In this document: positions 26,601-38,000 of the stretch, piece after piece
Numbering within the stretch: position 1 is the first letter of the stretch
Layout of the letters: each line of letters starts with the position of its first letter
Source of the DNA: Aptenodytes patagonicus
Lineage: Eukaryota; Chordata; Aves; Sphenisciformes; Spheniscidae
DNA: 64,000 bases
Direction of reading: 5' to 3'
Assembly: GCF_965638725.1 (NCBI RefSeq)
Contig: NC_134958.1
Coordinates: 22,041,964 to 22,105,963, forward strand
Notes under the pieces: model-generated
Database searches by the model: none
The model's input: only the letters and a program-made list of their open reading frames with translations
Told to the model about the DNA's origin: nothing
Translations under genes and position numbers: made by a program

Positions 26601-27655
26601 CGGTTGGAGCTGCCTTTGGGGGGGGAAGCATGCAGGTCCCTCCCCAGCAGCACCGGTGCCAGGGCGGGTTTCGGTACAGAACCAGGCTGCCAGCCCTGTC
26701 CGAGCGCCTGGAGAGCAAAGGCACCGCTCCACGCCGGCTCTGCCCCTCTGCCGCTCGGCCAGATGTTGGCTCGGAAAGGGAAAAACAAATCCCCAGCTGC
26801 CGCCAGGGCCTGGCTGAGGGATAGCAAATGTGCTGGCCAGATGCAGGGCACGGGGCTGTGCTCGGGGGCTCCGGCGAGGGGGGTGGCCGAAGCAGCCTGC
26901 GGGAGGAGCGCCTGGGCTGCCGGAGGGACTTGGTGGGGACAGTTCTCTGGATAAAACATGAGGTTTCAACCAGAGGTTGTAATTTCCTTATTGGAGGGGG
27001 AAAAAAAAAAAAAGAAGAAAAAAAGCAGTGAAGGTTTTACTCTGTCCTCGCTGTGGCCAGGTTTGTCTCTGATATTTTCCCACCAGCCTCCTCCCGTTCA
27101 GTGCCAGGTGACACTGAAGCCGGCCGGCGTGGCCAGCAAGCGGCAATCCCTGCTGCCGCAGGCGGGTGTCCTGCTGCTGGAGCAGGGAAAACCCCACCTG
27201 CAGAGGTAGGAGTGGGCCAGCGAGCATCCCCGAGGTGGAGGATGCTCAGCGTGCTTGGAGCCGTCTTCTCCTTGCTCAAGCCGTGGTTGCTGCCCTTGCC
27301 TGAGGCCGATGTTCTCCTGGCAAGCGGTGGCTCATCCCTGGTGCCGCAGGGAGCAGAGCAAGCCTGGGGACAGGGAGCCAGGAGCAAAGCCAGGGATGCT
27401 TGCTGGTGGTCCTGGTGGGTTGGAGGTGGTCCTGGTGCATCCTTCCAGAGAGGGGAGTGGGACCTCCTGTGCCAAGTGGGCAGGAGAGGAGTGGATGCGT
27501 TCAGCCTGCCTGTTACCCGTGAATAATGATGGAGACAGTCGAGACCGAACATCCACCTGAAGGGCCAAGCCCTGCACGCCTCTATCCCTCAGTCAGCCCT
27601 TAACAAGGCAAAGAGAGGGGGACCGCTGAGGACACACAGAAAGCAAAGCAATGCA
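23616..27655. other. Non-coding 5' flank between CpG island and LINE fragment
   Basis: GC-rich sequence with several chance open frames on both strands, none with recognisable domains or a plausible exon structure. A short poly-A/AG stretch lies at about 27,000-27,026. Confidence 0.55.
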
Positions 27656-27659
27656 GAGG

Positions 27660-28025
27660 TCCTCAGTAGACCTCGAGATAAAGAGCAGGAAAGGGAATAC
27701 TTGGCAAAATTGAATCTGTACAAATCAGCAAGTCTGGATAATACGTAACCCCCAGACTAAATAGAATTAGCTAATGAACTTACCGAGCCCCTGACAATTA
27801 CTCATAAAAAGTTACTGAGAAAACTGCACATCCCAGGTTTATTTAATGTCTTTATTAATGATCTGAAAGCAAGAGTAAACAACAAATTAATTATGTTTGC
27901 AGATGACTGTAAGCTGGAAGGTGTTGCAAACACTGCCAAAGACAGTAAAGTCACACCAAGGGCCCTAAAGAGGTTAGAAAAAAAACCAGCAGGAAACAAG
28001 CTGCACATAATCCATCAGTGAAACA
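27660..28025 (+). mobile_element. Decayed non-LTR retrotransposon (CR1/Jockey-like) reverse-transcriptase fragment
   Basis: A + strand frame around 27833-28020 reads PGLFNVFINDL, a spacer, then FADDCKLEGV, the conserved LFNIFINDL and FADD catalytic box of non-LTR reverse transcriptase, followed by a degenerate thumb start and a stop at about 28,019. The upstream part (27,660-27,830) resembles earlier RT sequence but is broken, with the usual stretch between them missing. An AT-rich inert relic in GC-rich DNA; edges are approximate. Confidence 0.7.
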
Positions 28026-28559
28026 GAGCGCAGGGGAAAAAGGACCTGAAATATAGACATCCAAGAGGAAGGAGGGGTGTGCTGCACAAGATCCAAGCAG
28101 GAGGCTGGGAGCAGGTTTGGAGGGGGATGGAGAGATGGGAGATGAGCTACACCGTGAGCAAGGAGAGCCCCAAAACTTGCCGGGGCTCTGCGGGGCGAGG
28201 AGGGGGAACCAGGCTGGGTGGGATGCTGCGTCTCCGAAAGGTTGTGACCTTGTCCTTAACACGTGTGGCATTGGCTTTGCACCGGGGGGAGAAGCTGGAA
28301 AGCTCCTTTCCCAGTGCCACGCTAGCACGGTTGGACCATTATGAACCCCGAGGGCTGAGGATCATCCCGATTGCCTTTAGTCCTGCTGAAAGAGGTGCAA
28401 ACTTTGGATAGCTGCTTTGGCAGGCAGCAGGGAAGGCGGCATGGCGGCAGGCAGGCCGGCTCGCCAAGGGATACAGCCAGGGATGAGTAACAGGCTTTGG
28501 GACCAGGAGTTGGTTTTGCTCCCCCAAAAATGCCTGGTGCCGGGGAAAACCACGGATGC
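28026..28559. other. Short non-coding stretch before the CSPG4 promoter island
   Basis: No coding exon or repeat was recognised; CpG content rises toward the promoter. Confidence 0.5.
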
Positions 28560-28918
28560 CTCCCTCCGCCCGGAGCAGGCGGTGCCTCCGGAGCCACCCA
28601 TCGCACCCCACGTCGGGCTCCTTCCCCCGTCAGCGGTGGCGGTCGCTCCTCCCTCGCCTCGCCCCGGTGGGAACAAGGGCTCTTTGAGCGGCGGGTGGGC
28701 GGCAGGCGGGCGGGGGCCTCTAGCCCTTTAAGAGACAAAATTGACTTTGTAATCTGAGCGAATTCCTCCTTTCTGACAGGCGGGAGAAGTTACGGGTCCC
28801 TCCCTCGCTCCGTTTTATTAAATATAGTAGTAGCAGCAGCCCTCGCCTGGCAGCAAGCGCCGGCGGAGGCTGTGCCGTGCCCGGAGCCCAAGCCACTGCT
28901 CCAGCCCCGGGGGACACC
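28560..28918 (+). promoter_or_regulatory. CSPG4: CSPG4 promoter and 5' UTR in a CpG-rich island
   Basis: CpG-dense sequence from about 28,560 to about 29,140 surrounds exon 1. A less CpG-rich core at about 28,715-28,830 has a CTTTAAGAG stretch, a TACAAAG-type SOX consensus on the minus strand (28745-28751), a nearby ACAAA forming an inverted pair, and a TATA-like TTAAATATA at about 28,819-28,826, which would place the transcription start near 28,850. The 5' UTR would then be about 70 nt. Positions are inferred from sequence only. Confidence 0.6.
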
Positions 28919-29003
28919 ATGGGTGCCCGAGGTGGCATTGCCACACTGCTGCTGCTGCTGGCCTGCCAGCCGCTGCCCCTCTGCGCGGGACCCCCGGCCG
29001 GAG
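28919..29003 (+). CDS. CSPG4: CSPG4 coding exon 1: start codon and signal peptide
   Basis: 85 nt of coding sequence, residues 1-28 plus one base of codon 29. The ATG has A at -3 and G at +4, a strong Kozak context. The peptide starts MGARGG, runs into a leucine core encoded by consecutive CTG codons, and ends in a small-residue stretch (about residues 22-24) suited to signal peptidase. The donor is GAG|GTAAG-like at 29004. The split GCC codon completed by exon 2 gives the conserved A-S-F-F-G start of the mature protein. Confidence 0.93.
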
Positions 29004-32000
29004 GTAAGCCCCGTCCCGCCAGCCCACCCGCGGGATGGAGCGGTGAGAAACTCGGGGGGATAAGGCTCGGCTTTGGGTGCGCGGGGTGGTCTGGGAGGGA
29101 TGGGGACCCAACGGGGAGCGGTGTGGGCACCCATGGGTGCAGGCTGTCCCTCCCCGAGTTGCGGGGGGGGCCTGTCGCCAAGCCAGCAGGAGCATGGAGA
29201 GGCAGCCGCCTGTTTTCGGGCAGGGTGTTTGGGCCAGGTTGCCCTGCAGGGAAAGCCGAGGGAGGGAGCGGGGCTGCTCGCCCACCGTGGCTCTCAGGGT
29301 GCTGCGTGCCCCGGCTGGGTCTGATGCTTTCCCCAGCGGCACGCGCAAACGTGGTGCTGGGTGGGATGGGGCTCGCTCCCTGCGTGCATGCAGGAGCCGC
29401 AGGGCTTTTGTCTGCGCCATGGGCAGCCCATAGGAGAAAGGCACCTTCCCGCTCTGCCAAAGCCCTGCGCCATGGGGACGGAGCACGGGCACGTCCCGCA
29501 ACCCCAGTAGGGACAGCCAGACCTCCCTGCCTATGTTTGGCCTTGCCACAGTAGCTGCCTGTGAGAGCAGCTCCTCTCATCTGAGGAACGGGGGCTTGGA
29601 CGGTGCCGGTGGGAAGGACGGAGCTGGGCAGCATTTGCCAGTGTGTGTGTCACCTCCCGGCTCTGCTCCGTCTGTCTGTCCGTCCCGTGCGCCTGGGGTG
29701 GCTGGGTGCATGGGGCGAGGGGCTTGCCTCTCCTGCCAGCACAGCCCCAGAGGGGTGCAGGATCACCCCTCGGGTGATGGGGCATCAGGGTCTGTCCGGG
29801 GCTGAGGGTCTCCCCCAGGAGAAGGAGCCACGGTGCCGCAGGACAGGCTGGCCCCAGGCAGCAGGGAGGGCAGGGAATGCTGGCTGCTGCACAGGGACAG
29901 AGCTGGGCAGAGGGGTTATTGCAGGGCACGGGCTGGGCGGGGAGCAGAGCGGGTGATTTATATCCAGTTTTCCCCAAGAAGTGGCCAGGTTTGACCACAC
30001 GGCTCTTGGCATGGCAGGGTTCTCTGCCTCAGCATCCCAACTGCCATGCCGCAGCCCCGCTCCCACCCTGCGCCTCCTCCCTGTGCCTTCTGCCTCCTGC
30101 TCCCTCCCTTGCTCCGGGACACGTGTACCTGCGGTGGTCCAAGCCTCAGCAGGCTCTGCGGGGTCTGGACACGGGTCTTATCCTGCTCAGGACAGGTCTG
30201 CGCCTTAGCCCGACCCTCCAAGCTGTGCTCAGGGTCTAACCGACCGTTTGCACTGGGTCAGTGGCATCCACAGCTTCAGAAGTGGAGGGGATTTAAAAAG
30301 CACTTTTTTTTCCTAACTCACCCCCAAAATAATATAACATCTCACCGAGCAGTTTCTGTTCCCCAACCCTCCCCCTGGGCACCAGGGCTCCAACCAGCGA
30401 TGGGGCAGGACCTTGCTTTGTCCAAGCAGTTTGCAAAGGAATTATTGACCACCTCTGGTCTTTTGCTCCCCAATCATCTTCTGCGTCCGAGCCTGTGTCG
30501 GTGTGAGGAGGAGGACAATCCCAGAGCCCAGCCCTGTGGCCCTCAGCACCTGCAAGATCCCTGAAGGTCCCTTGTTGTGCCCATTGCCTCCCCAGCAAGC
30601 AGGTGGCCTCCAGGGACACGCTCCTCTCCTTCCCTCCCGCCTTGTTCCTTCTTTTTTTACCATGCACCAAAATATGACGATGCCTGGCAAGCTGAGTGGA
30701 AAAAAATCCCTTTTGTTAATGAACAAAGTGGTCTTCTTCCTTCCAGCCCTGACCTTTCCGTCCCGGGCAGGGATTTCACCATGTGGAGCCGTTGCCCACT
30801 CGGGTGTCCAGGATGGCTCCCGGGGCTGCCCTGGCACTCCCGAGCTCTTTCATGGTGAATGGGCTGGAGCAACCCCAAAAACCAGCACGTGGCTTTCACT
30901 GGCACCTGCCAACCCCCCCCAGATTCCCCCCAGGGCACAGCTCCAGGGATCAATGGGCATCTGCCTGGCACGGACCCTCGGGGCTGGGAAAGGAAAGGGG
31001 TTTTACACCCATTTTCTGATGCTGGGGTCTATTTCTGTGCCCGGCTGAAGCAGATGTGCCAGCCACGACGCCGGGTCTGGGCACCGGCTTCCCCCGAGCC
31101 CCATCCCCTTGGGAGCATCCCTGCTGAGACCACCAGCGCCGGTGCCAGGCGTTCCCACGGGCTGCCTGCCCTGGGACATCCCTCCATCCCCATCAGGGAG
31201 AGCCACACCAGCCATCAGCAGCGTGCCGGGCACGGGGCTGGGGCAGGCTCGTTTTTAGGGGCGAAGCCTGTGTTTTGCGTTGCTTCCAAGCCCAGGTTCA
31301 GAGGCCTGGGCATTCTGCCCAGCCCGAAATGGAAAGAGTCACCGTGCACATCAACAAACACAAGATTATATCAAAAAGAAAAAACACTCATAAAACTTGT
31401 CCTCTTAACATCTGAGTGTGAAGCTTCAGTAAACTGTTTTTAGACAGCCTGGCTCTCCTCCGGTTCCCAGTGAGGTCACCCGCAGGCTGAGCTCCCCCTT
31501 CCCCCAAAACCTTCTCGCTGGGGGGTTGTAATGAGGAGGGGTGCGTGGTGAAGAAGGAATTGCATGCGTAGGGTCCCTATGAGCAGCATTCACCCCGAGC
31601 TTCCAGCAAGGGGGTGCCAAAAATGCGACCCCCAAGTCTCAGGTGGACCCCTAGCAGCGGTGTTGGGGGTCCCAGGTAGGCGAGAGTGACCCCAGCTTGT
31701 CCATGGTTGCCCCGTGCAGAGTACCTGCCCATGGGCAGGGAACGGCGCCTGCCCCGGGGTACCCGGCCAGGACCCCTCCTGCCTTATCCGGGGTTATCGG
31801 CTCTAGGGAGCTGCCTCGGCTATTCCTCTCCTCCACTTTTGGAAATCCGACCAATTTATTCAAACTTTCTTTTTTGTGAATGCGCCACATGTTTTGAGGT
31901 CATAGTTGCAAGCAGCTGGAAAAGTTTCCAGCTGATGGGAAAGAACAGGAAAAAGGCTGAAAAGGGGGGAGACTGCAAACTGGTATCGTGGGAATCGGGG

Positions 32001-35000
32001 AGGAATATTCTCGTCTCACTCTTATATTTAGCAACAGAGGGCTGCGGGCAAATATATAATAAGCGCATTCCTCCAAGATCACAGGACAGGGTTAAGCTCA
32101 CCCGGAGGAACTAACGTCAGGTTGAAGGCTGGACAGTAACAGAACTTCAGAGGCAGTAGGCTAATGTCTGTGTGCCTAAATAAAGCTCAAAGCACAGACT
32201 GTTCACAACAGGCGTTGGCTCAGCCCAGCCTCAGCTCCCAGGGGCTGCTCCCTCAGCCCTTTCCAGGTGCCGGGAGGAGCCGGGCTCCAGATCGTCTCCT
32301 TTTTGGGAATCCAGCCTCCCCGAGCGTTAGCATCACCCCCAGCCTTCAGCCGGGAAAGTCCTAGAAACCCCCCGGCTCGTATTTGTACACTCCCTGGGCC
32401 TTGCCTAGGCATCCCAGGCCATGTCCACGTGCCCAAGTCACCCCAGCAGGTACAAGGCAGGTCCGCATGCGGCGCAGCCCGATTTGCAACCAGCCCCTTC
32501 ACCACCCCGTATCTCCAAACCTCTTGGAGACACGGAGCGAGGAGGCTGCCCATCAGAGACCCCTCATTCCCAAACCAGTCCTTCCCCGAGCCATCTCCAT
32601 CGTGCCCATGCTTGGTTGCACATTGCCATGCTGCACGTGGATGGGATGGCCCGTAGTTTTTCTAGGGTAAACGTAACAGAAAAACGGAGGTCAAGAGAGA
32701 TGTGTTATGATCTTTCTCCCTGAGCTGCTGCGGTGGGAGTGGACATGCCTGCATGATGCTCATTTTACTTGTGAAGTTTGCAAATGGACCCGAGGCTTTC
32801 TGTTAATGTGCCACAACGAGAGGACCCACTTTGCCCTGTTGCAAAGCCACGGGCTGCTTTGCAAAGCAGAGCCCAGAGTCAGGGCAGCTCTGGATTCTGC
32901 AAAGCTGGGCTTGAAACCAGAGGAGCGGGACTGCCGCAGCTCTTCCCGACCCCGGGATTGGGAAGATGCAGGTTTGCCACCCGGTTTGTCGCTCGTTAGC
33001 TGTCGCTCATCCTCAGGACAGACCAAATAGGGCCTCCGAGCATCCTCTTGCCAACCAGCAGCGAGGTGGGGTGAAAGATGTTTGTGCCCCGTGCCCTGGA
33101 TCCAAGAGGGTGATAAATTCCCATTTTCCATCCTTCCTCCCCGGGTGTGTCGCCTGCGCCAGTTGGGCATCACTCCGTGCAATACCTCTGGGAGCTGCCC
33201 TGCGCCCAACGGCTGCTCTTGGCTGCCTGACAGCCGGACAGACAGACAGTAGCAGACAGAAAGCATCCTGGCGAAAGGAGGGCGCTGCCAAAAATTGATG
33301 GGAGCGGAGCAAGTCACGGGGCAAACAGCACGGTTTGGAGGTGGCCGGTCCCATCACGTGCCTCCAAGCCAAGGAGGGAGAAAAGCAACATTCATCCATC
33401 ACCATGACTCACTGGCTGTTCAAGGAGCCTTCCTGGGCTGTGAGTCAGCTTGGGATGGCCCCTGTGAACCCCTGCTGCTTCTTTTGCCCAAATCTTGGCT
33501 TTCTGGTGGTTCTTCTTCCTCCCTGCTGCAGGCGGGCAGGGGGAAGGTGGGCGAGGGAGGGGGGGTTTGGGGTCAGAGCCCCCGGCTGCTTGCGGTGCCA
33601 CCCCCAGGCGTGTTAATGGATGCTCCCCATCTGTTATCATGCCGTAAGCCCCCCCGGTGCTCCCCAGTGCACAGGCAGAAAGCGAGGGGGGGTCAGGAGG
33701 AATTTCCCTTTCCCTTACCCAGCCTCTGGCTGGGCTTCAGCCGGGCTTCGAGGTTTTTGTGCATTCCATCCCACAGAAATTTCTGGGCCCACCGGGGTCA
33801 CTTCCTCTGGGAGCCGGGGAGGAGAGGGGGACGTTTTGGCCTGAGGTAGATGTGGCTGAGAAAAGCCTCCTGTCCTGCCCCGCAGCCCTGGGAGGGGATA
33901 TGCGCGCCCGCTTCCACACCCCCACAGCCCTACACGGCCAGCTATACGTCCCCCCGTGCTAGAAATAGAGCAGGCATTTATTTTCTCTATAAACATCACC
34001 CCGCCGCTTGTTTCTCATAGATGGAAAAGCCAGGGGGATAACAGGGCTGAGGAGGAGGAGGCAGGGTGGGGAGGGGGACCTCCGAAAGCATGGGGAGAGG
34101 AGAGGAGAGGAGAGGAGAGGAGAGGAGAGGAGAGGAGAGGAGAGGAGAGGAGAGGAGAGGAGAGGAGAGGAGAGGAGAGGAGAGGAGAGGAGAGGAGAGG
34201 AGAGGAGAGGAGAGAAAAGAGAAGAGAAGAGAAGAGAAGAGAAGAGAAGAGAAGAGAAGAGAAGAGAAGAGAAGAGAAGAGAAGAGAAGAGAAGAGAAGA
34301 GAAGAGAAGAGAAGAGAAGAGAAGAGAAGAGAAGAGAAGAGAAGAGAAGAGAAGAGAAGAGAAGAAAGAGAAGAGATGAGATTTCGGCTCTACGAAGGGG
34401 AAAAAAAGAAAATATTTTCTTTGCAGTTAGAACTCCAAGGCAGACAATTTAACACGTCAACCCCAGATGAGCAAAAAATATCCTCTCTTTCCCCTTCCAT
34501 GCTGCAAACACCCCTCCCTGTCCATGGAGACACTTTCCTCTGCCCCTCGCAGCACCCAGCATCACTGAAAGCCCATCCCGGCCATGGTCCTTGTAGCCCT
34601 GCAGGGCACAGGGCGCTGCGGGTGCTGCGGGTGCTGCCCTGCCAGTATGGCTATGGCCAGATCGCCCTGAGCTGCACATTTTAAAAGCTCCTTCCCTGCC
34701 CGTGGATGCTGAAATTAAAGCCGGCAGGTAGCTCCTGGCAGAGCTTCAGCATCTCCCTCCGTGCTCCGGGCTGTGCGCTCTTCTCATGCCCGTCCTTCCC
34801 CTCCTCGCCCCGACTTTGGCCGATAACCCCCCCCCATCTTGGCACTACAAGAGCCGTTTGACACAAGCGAGGCTGGGAAACGTCTGAGCCCGGGCGGCTG
34901 GAGACGGGCCCCTCTCCAGCGGCAGCCGTGCTGTTTGTTGACAGCAGGCGAGGATCTCTCCGGTAACGTCCAGCCGTTCCAGGGATGCCTGTGAGCATCC

Positions 35001-38000
35001 CCTGGCCGGGCTCTGCCGCTCCCCATGCCGGCTCCCAGGAAGGCTCCTTCCCTCTGCCAGGGCTGGGGACCGGCTTGGGAACGGGCACCGGCTCTGTCGT
35101 GTGGGCAGGGATGGGATTTGGGGATCTGCAGGTGGGATGTGCGCCTTGGGTGCCCCGCTCCCCCGTAACCCAGCCTCCAGCCCAGGCTTTCCCCAAGGTT
35201 CCCCTGCTCCTCCGGTGCTGGGCTGGCTGGGATTGTCCCCTCTTATGCCACCGTGTGCCCCCCTGCAGCTCTGCAAGCTCTTCCCTCGCCGGGTGGGAAG
35301 CAGACGGCATGGAGCCGGGGTAGGGAAAGCTGTGGGAGCGGGGGCCAGGATGTGCAGGGTGGAGCTGGAAAACCTGCCAGCCAGAGAGAGAGGGAGACGG
35401 CTTGGGAGAAAGAAAAAGAAAGAAGGGGAAAAAAATAGAACAAAACCCGACTTGGGATGGTTTGGAAACCACGTCCTCTGGGGCTGATACAGTATTTCCA
35501 GGCCAACTTCTCCTGGCAGCGGGAGCCTGAGTGAGCCTGAGTCACGCTGCAGGGGACAGCACAAAAGCCCCATTGAGCCTCCTGCTTCCCCAAATCCTTC
35601 CACTTTCTCCCCCTGCTTCGCTTCCCAGGGCAAAAACTCCAACCACCACTTCCAGCGCAGGCTTATTCCTTAAGTCCCTCCGGAGTTGTTTAGCCACATG
35701 TCATTAAAAGCTCTCCATCCCTGCTCCCACTCGCGTCAGGCTTTGGGGGTGCTCGCCCTGGGGATGCATCCCCCCAGCTCTTCCTGAGAGCACCGTGACC
35801 TCTGCAAGGGGGAGGCAGCCGATGTGCGGCCGGGGCCGCGGCAGTGCCAGCTATCAGCTTCTTGCCCTCGCCTCCGCGGCTCTGCATCTGGCCGAGCAGG
35901 AGAGCGCAGGAAATACCATCAGCTTTAGGGCTGCTTGAATCATCGTAAAACCACGTTGGATGAGCGAGGGCTGGAGCTCCGGAGCTCCAGCCAAGCCTCC
36001 TGGACCCCTCTTTACAGCCTCCAACTACAGCAGCTCCTTCATGCTGCTTCACAGGGATGGGGGAGGCAGGCAGGAGCAGGCACACGTGTTGGGCAGGGGG
36101 TCGAGGGCTGGCAGGACATGGGATGATATAGCAAGCCCCCCTCCCAGGCAGCACAGAATTAGCAGGGGGCATGTTTTTCCCTGACTCCAAAGTCTGTGGG
36201 CTGCAAAAAGGCATTTTTTTTTCCTGAAGCTATCAGGCAGGAGCCAGGGGAAGGCGAGCGGGAGAGCAGCTGGCAGGGGAACGGGGAGAGGAACTGAATT
36301 AATAAACACAGGCGGACGTTTTCAAAGCGGTGCAGTGCAGCCAGAGGTAGGGGCGGATGATCTGCTTTGGGAGGCAGGGGCCAGCGGGACGGAATGGGGG
36401 CAAAGCAGAGCACCCCGGCCCAGGGGCCCTCCTCCCGTGCCCGAAACAAGGGTGATGGCTACTTCTGGCAAGCGCTTGGCTCTCGGCAGCCCCGAGGAGG
36501 GTGATCGTCCGTGGCTTTGCTGGCGGTTTCCCGGGCGCTGCTTTCCAGCAATCTCTGCTGGCCGGCACTCCTGGAAAGCGCCGGCCCCGGGGAGCCCCGC
36601 TGCGAGGGAGGGCCAGGTGGAGGGTGGGAGGCGAGAACCGGAGCTCTCATTCCCATTGCCAGGGTTTGAAAAGCACGCACAGCCCTGGCTCGGGGTGTGG
36701 GAGCTGCAACCGCCGGCCGGTGTCGCGGAGGATAAAACCTGGGAGTGGGGATAAAGAGAAAAAGCCCTCCTCCGTGGCAGAGGCTATCACGATAGGGATG
36801 GATCCGTGCTGATGCCACCCCACCCCATAAATCTTGAGGCTGAACCCCAGGAGCAGGAGAGCAGGGAGAGGCCTTTCCCAGGGCAGGGGCTGTTTGCTGG
36901 GCTGGCTCTGCTCCGTCCCAAATGCCTGAGCCTATCCTGGAGGCAGCCCCGTGCTGCCTGCGGAGGAGGGTCCTGCCGGCACGAGGGGTACCGTGGGACA
37001 TCCCCGAGGTCCCCGCCGGGCTCGGATGCCATCGCTGCATCCCAAGACCGGCTCACGTGTGACCCGTCTCCATTGCACTGGGATTTCCTCGCTGTGGAGA
37101 CCCAGACGGGTGCTCAGCCCTCCTGCTGCACCCAGGCACCCGCTCAGGTCTCTGGGCATCCCTGAAAGCAGCGGCCCCCCAGTCCCCCACCCGGCACCCC
37201 CTCCTCCCAGCAAAGACCCAGCCAAACCCGAGGGCTGCTCTGCAGCGGCTGTGTTTGCCTTAGCCTGCTTCGCAAGCTGCTCATTTCCTTCCCCGGCCAT
37301 AAATAAAACCACGCCGTAAACCGAAGGGAATGTGTAACATAATGAAGCCTTTCTCAGAAAGCCCATCAGATCCCTTCCTCCCCCGACCCTTCTGCCTCGT
37401 GCGGGGACAGGGGCACAGCCCAGCCCTGCCACCGCCCAGAATGCAGCCGGGGCACGGGGGGCTGCGGGTCCCATCGGGCATCGCAGAGCCAGGCTTGGGA
37501 TTAGGGAGGCTGAAGTCCGGGGCCACCCACGATGGAGGCAGGAGAGCTGGTCCTGCCCACCCTGCCTGCGCTGGGAGCGGGGACCGGAGCTCATGCACAT
37601 GCTGCGGGGGGACCAGGAGGGGTTCAAGCTGCCGAGCAGCATCCCCAGGGCTGGGCGGCTGCCCCCGGGCCCCTCTGGTGTTTGCATCCCCCCGAGCCCC
37701 TCCGGTGTTTGCACCCCCCAGCCCCTCCAGTGTTTGCACAGTGGATGGGTGCAGCGCAGCGCGGCTGGTGACGGGCGAGCTCACTACCTTATAAAGTCAC
37801 TAAAATAAAAAAAACAAGCCCAAACAACTCAGAGGGCCTCGAAAAAAGCTCCTGATGCTGCAGAGGAGGAATGCACCAAGCTGGCCGCGGGGCACGCCCG
37901 GCAGCACCCCATGCCAGTGATGAGGGCTCAGCAGCACCAGGCACGCCACTGACACAGCGGCTGCTTGTTGGCATCGGCCGGCGGGCGGGAAGGAGGACAG

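Noticed and set aside
26049..26954. 301-codon + strand frame upstream of CSPG4
   Set aside because: No recognisable domain, signal peptide or splice context; overlapping frames of similar size exist on both strands, as expected in GC-rich DNA.
28948..28965. CTG repeat as an expandable trinucleotide locus
   Set aside because: Only about five CTG codons, encoding the leucine core of the signal peptide.
28720..29634. 304-codon minus-strand frame across CSPG4 exon 1
   Set aside because: Shadow of the CpG island and exon 1; Pro/Ala/Gly-rich with no domain.
34008..34379. Long open frames rich in Arg, Glu and Lys over the purine repeat
   Set aside because: They follow directly from the AGAGG/GAAGA repeat, are open in all three + frames and lie in intron 1.
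37660..37740. CRISPR-like direct repeats
   Set aside because: Three contiguous units without spacers in vertebrate DNA: a minisatellite.
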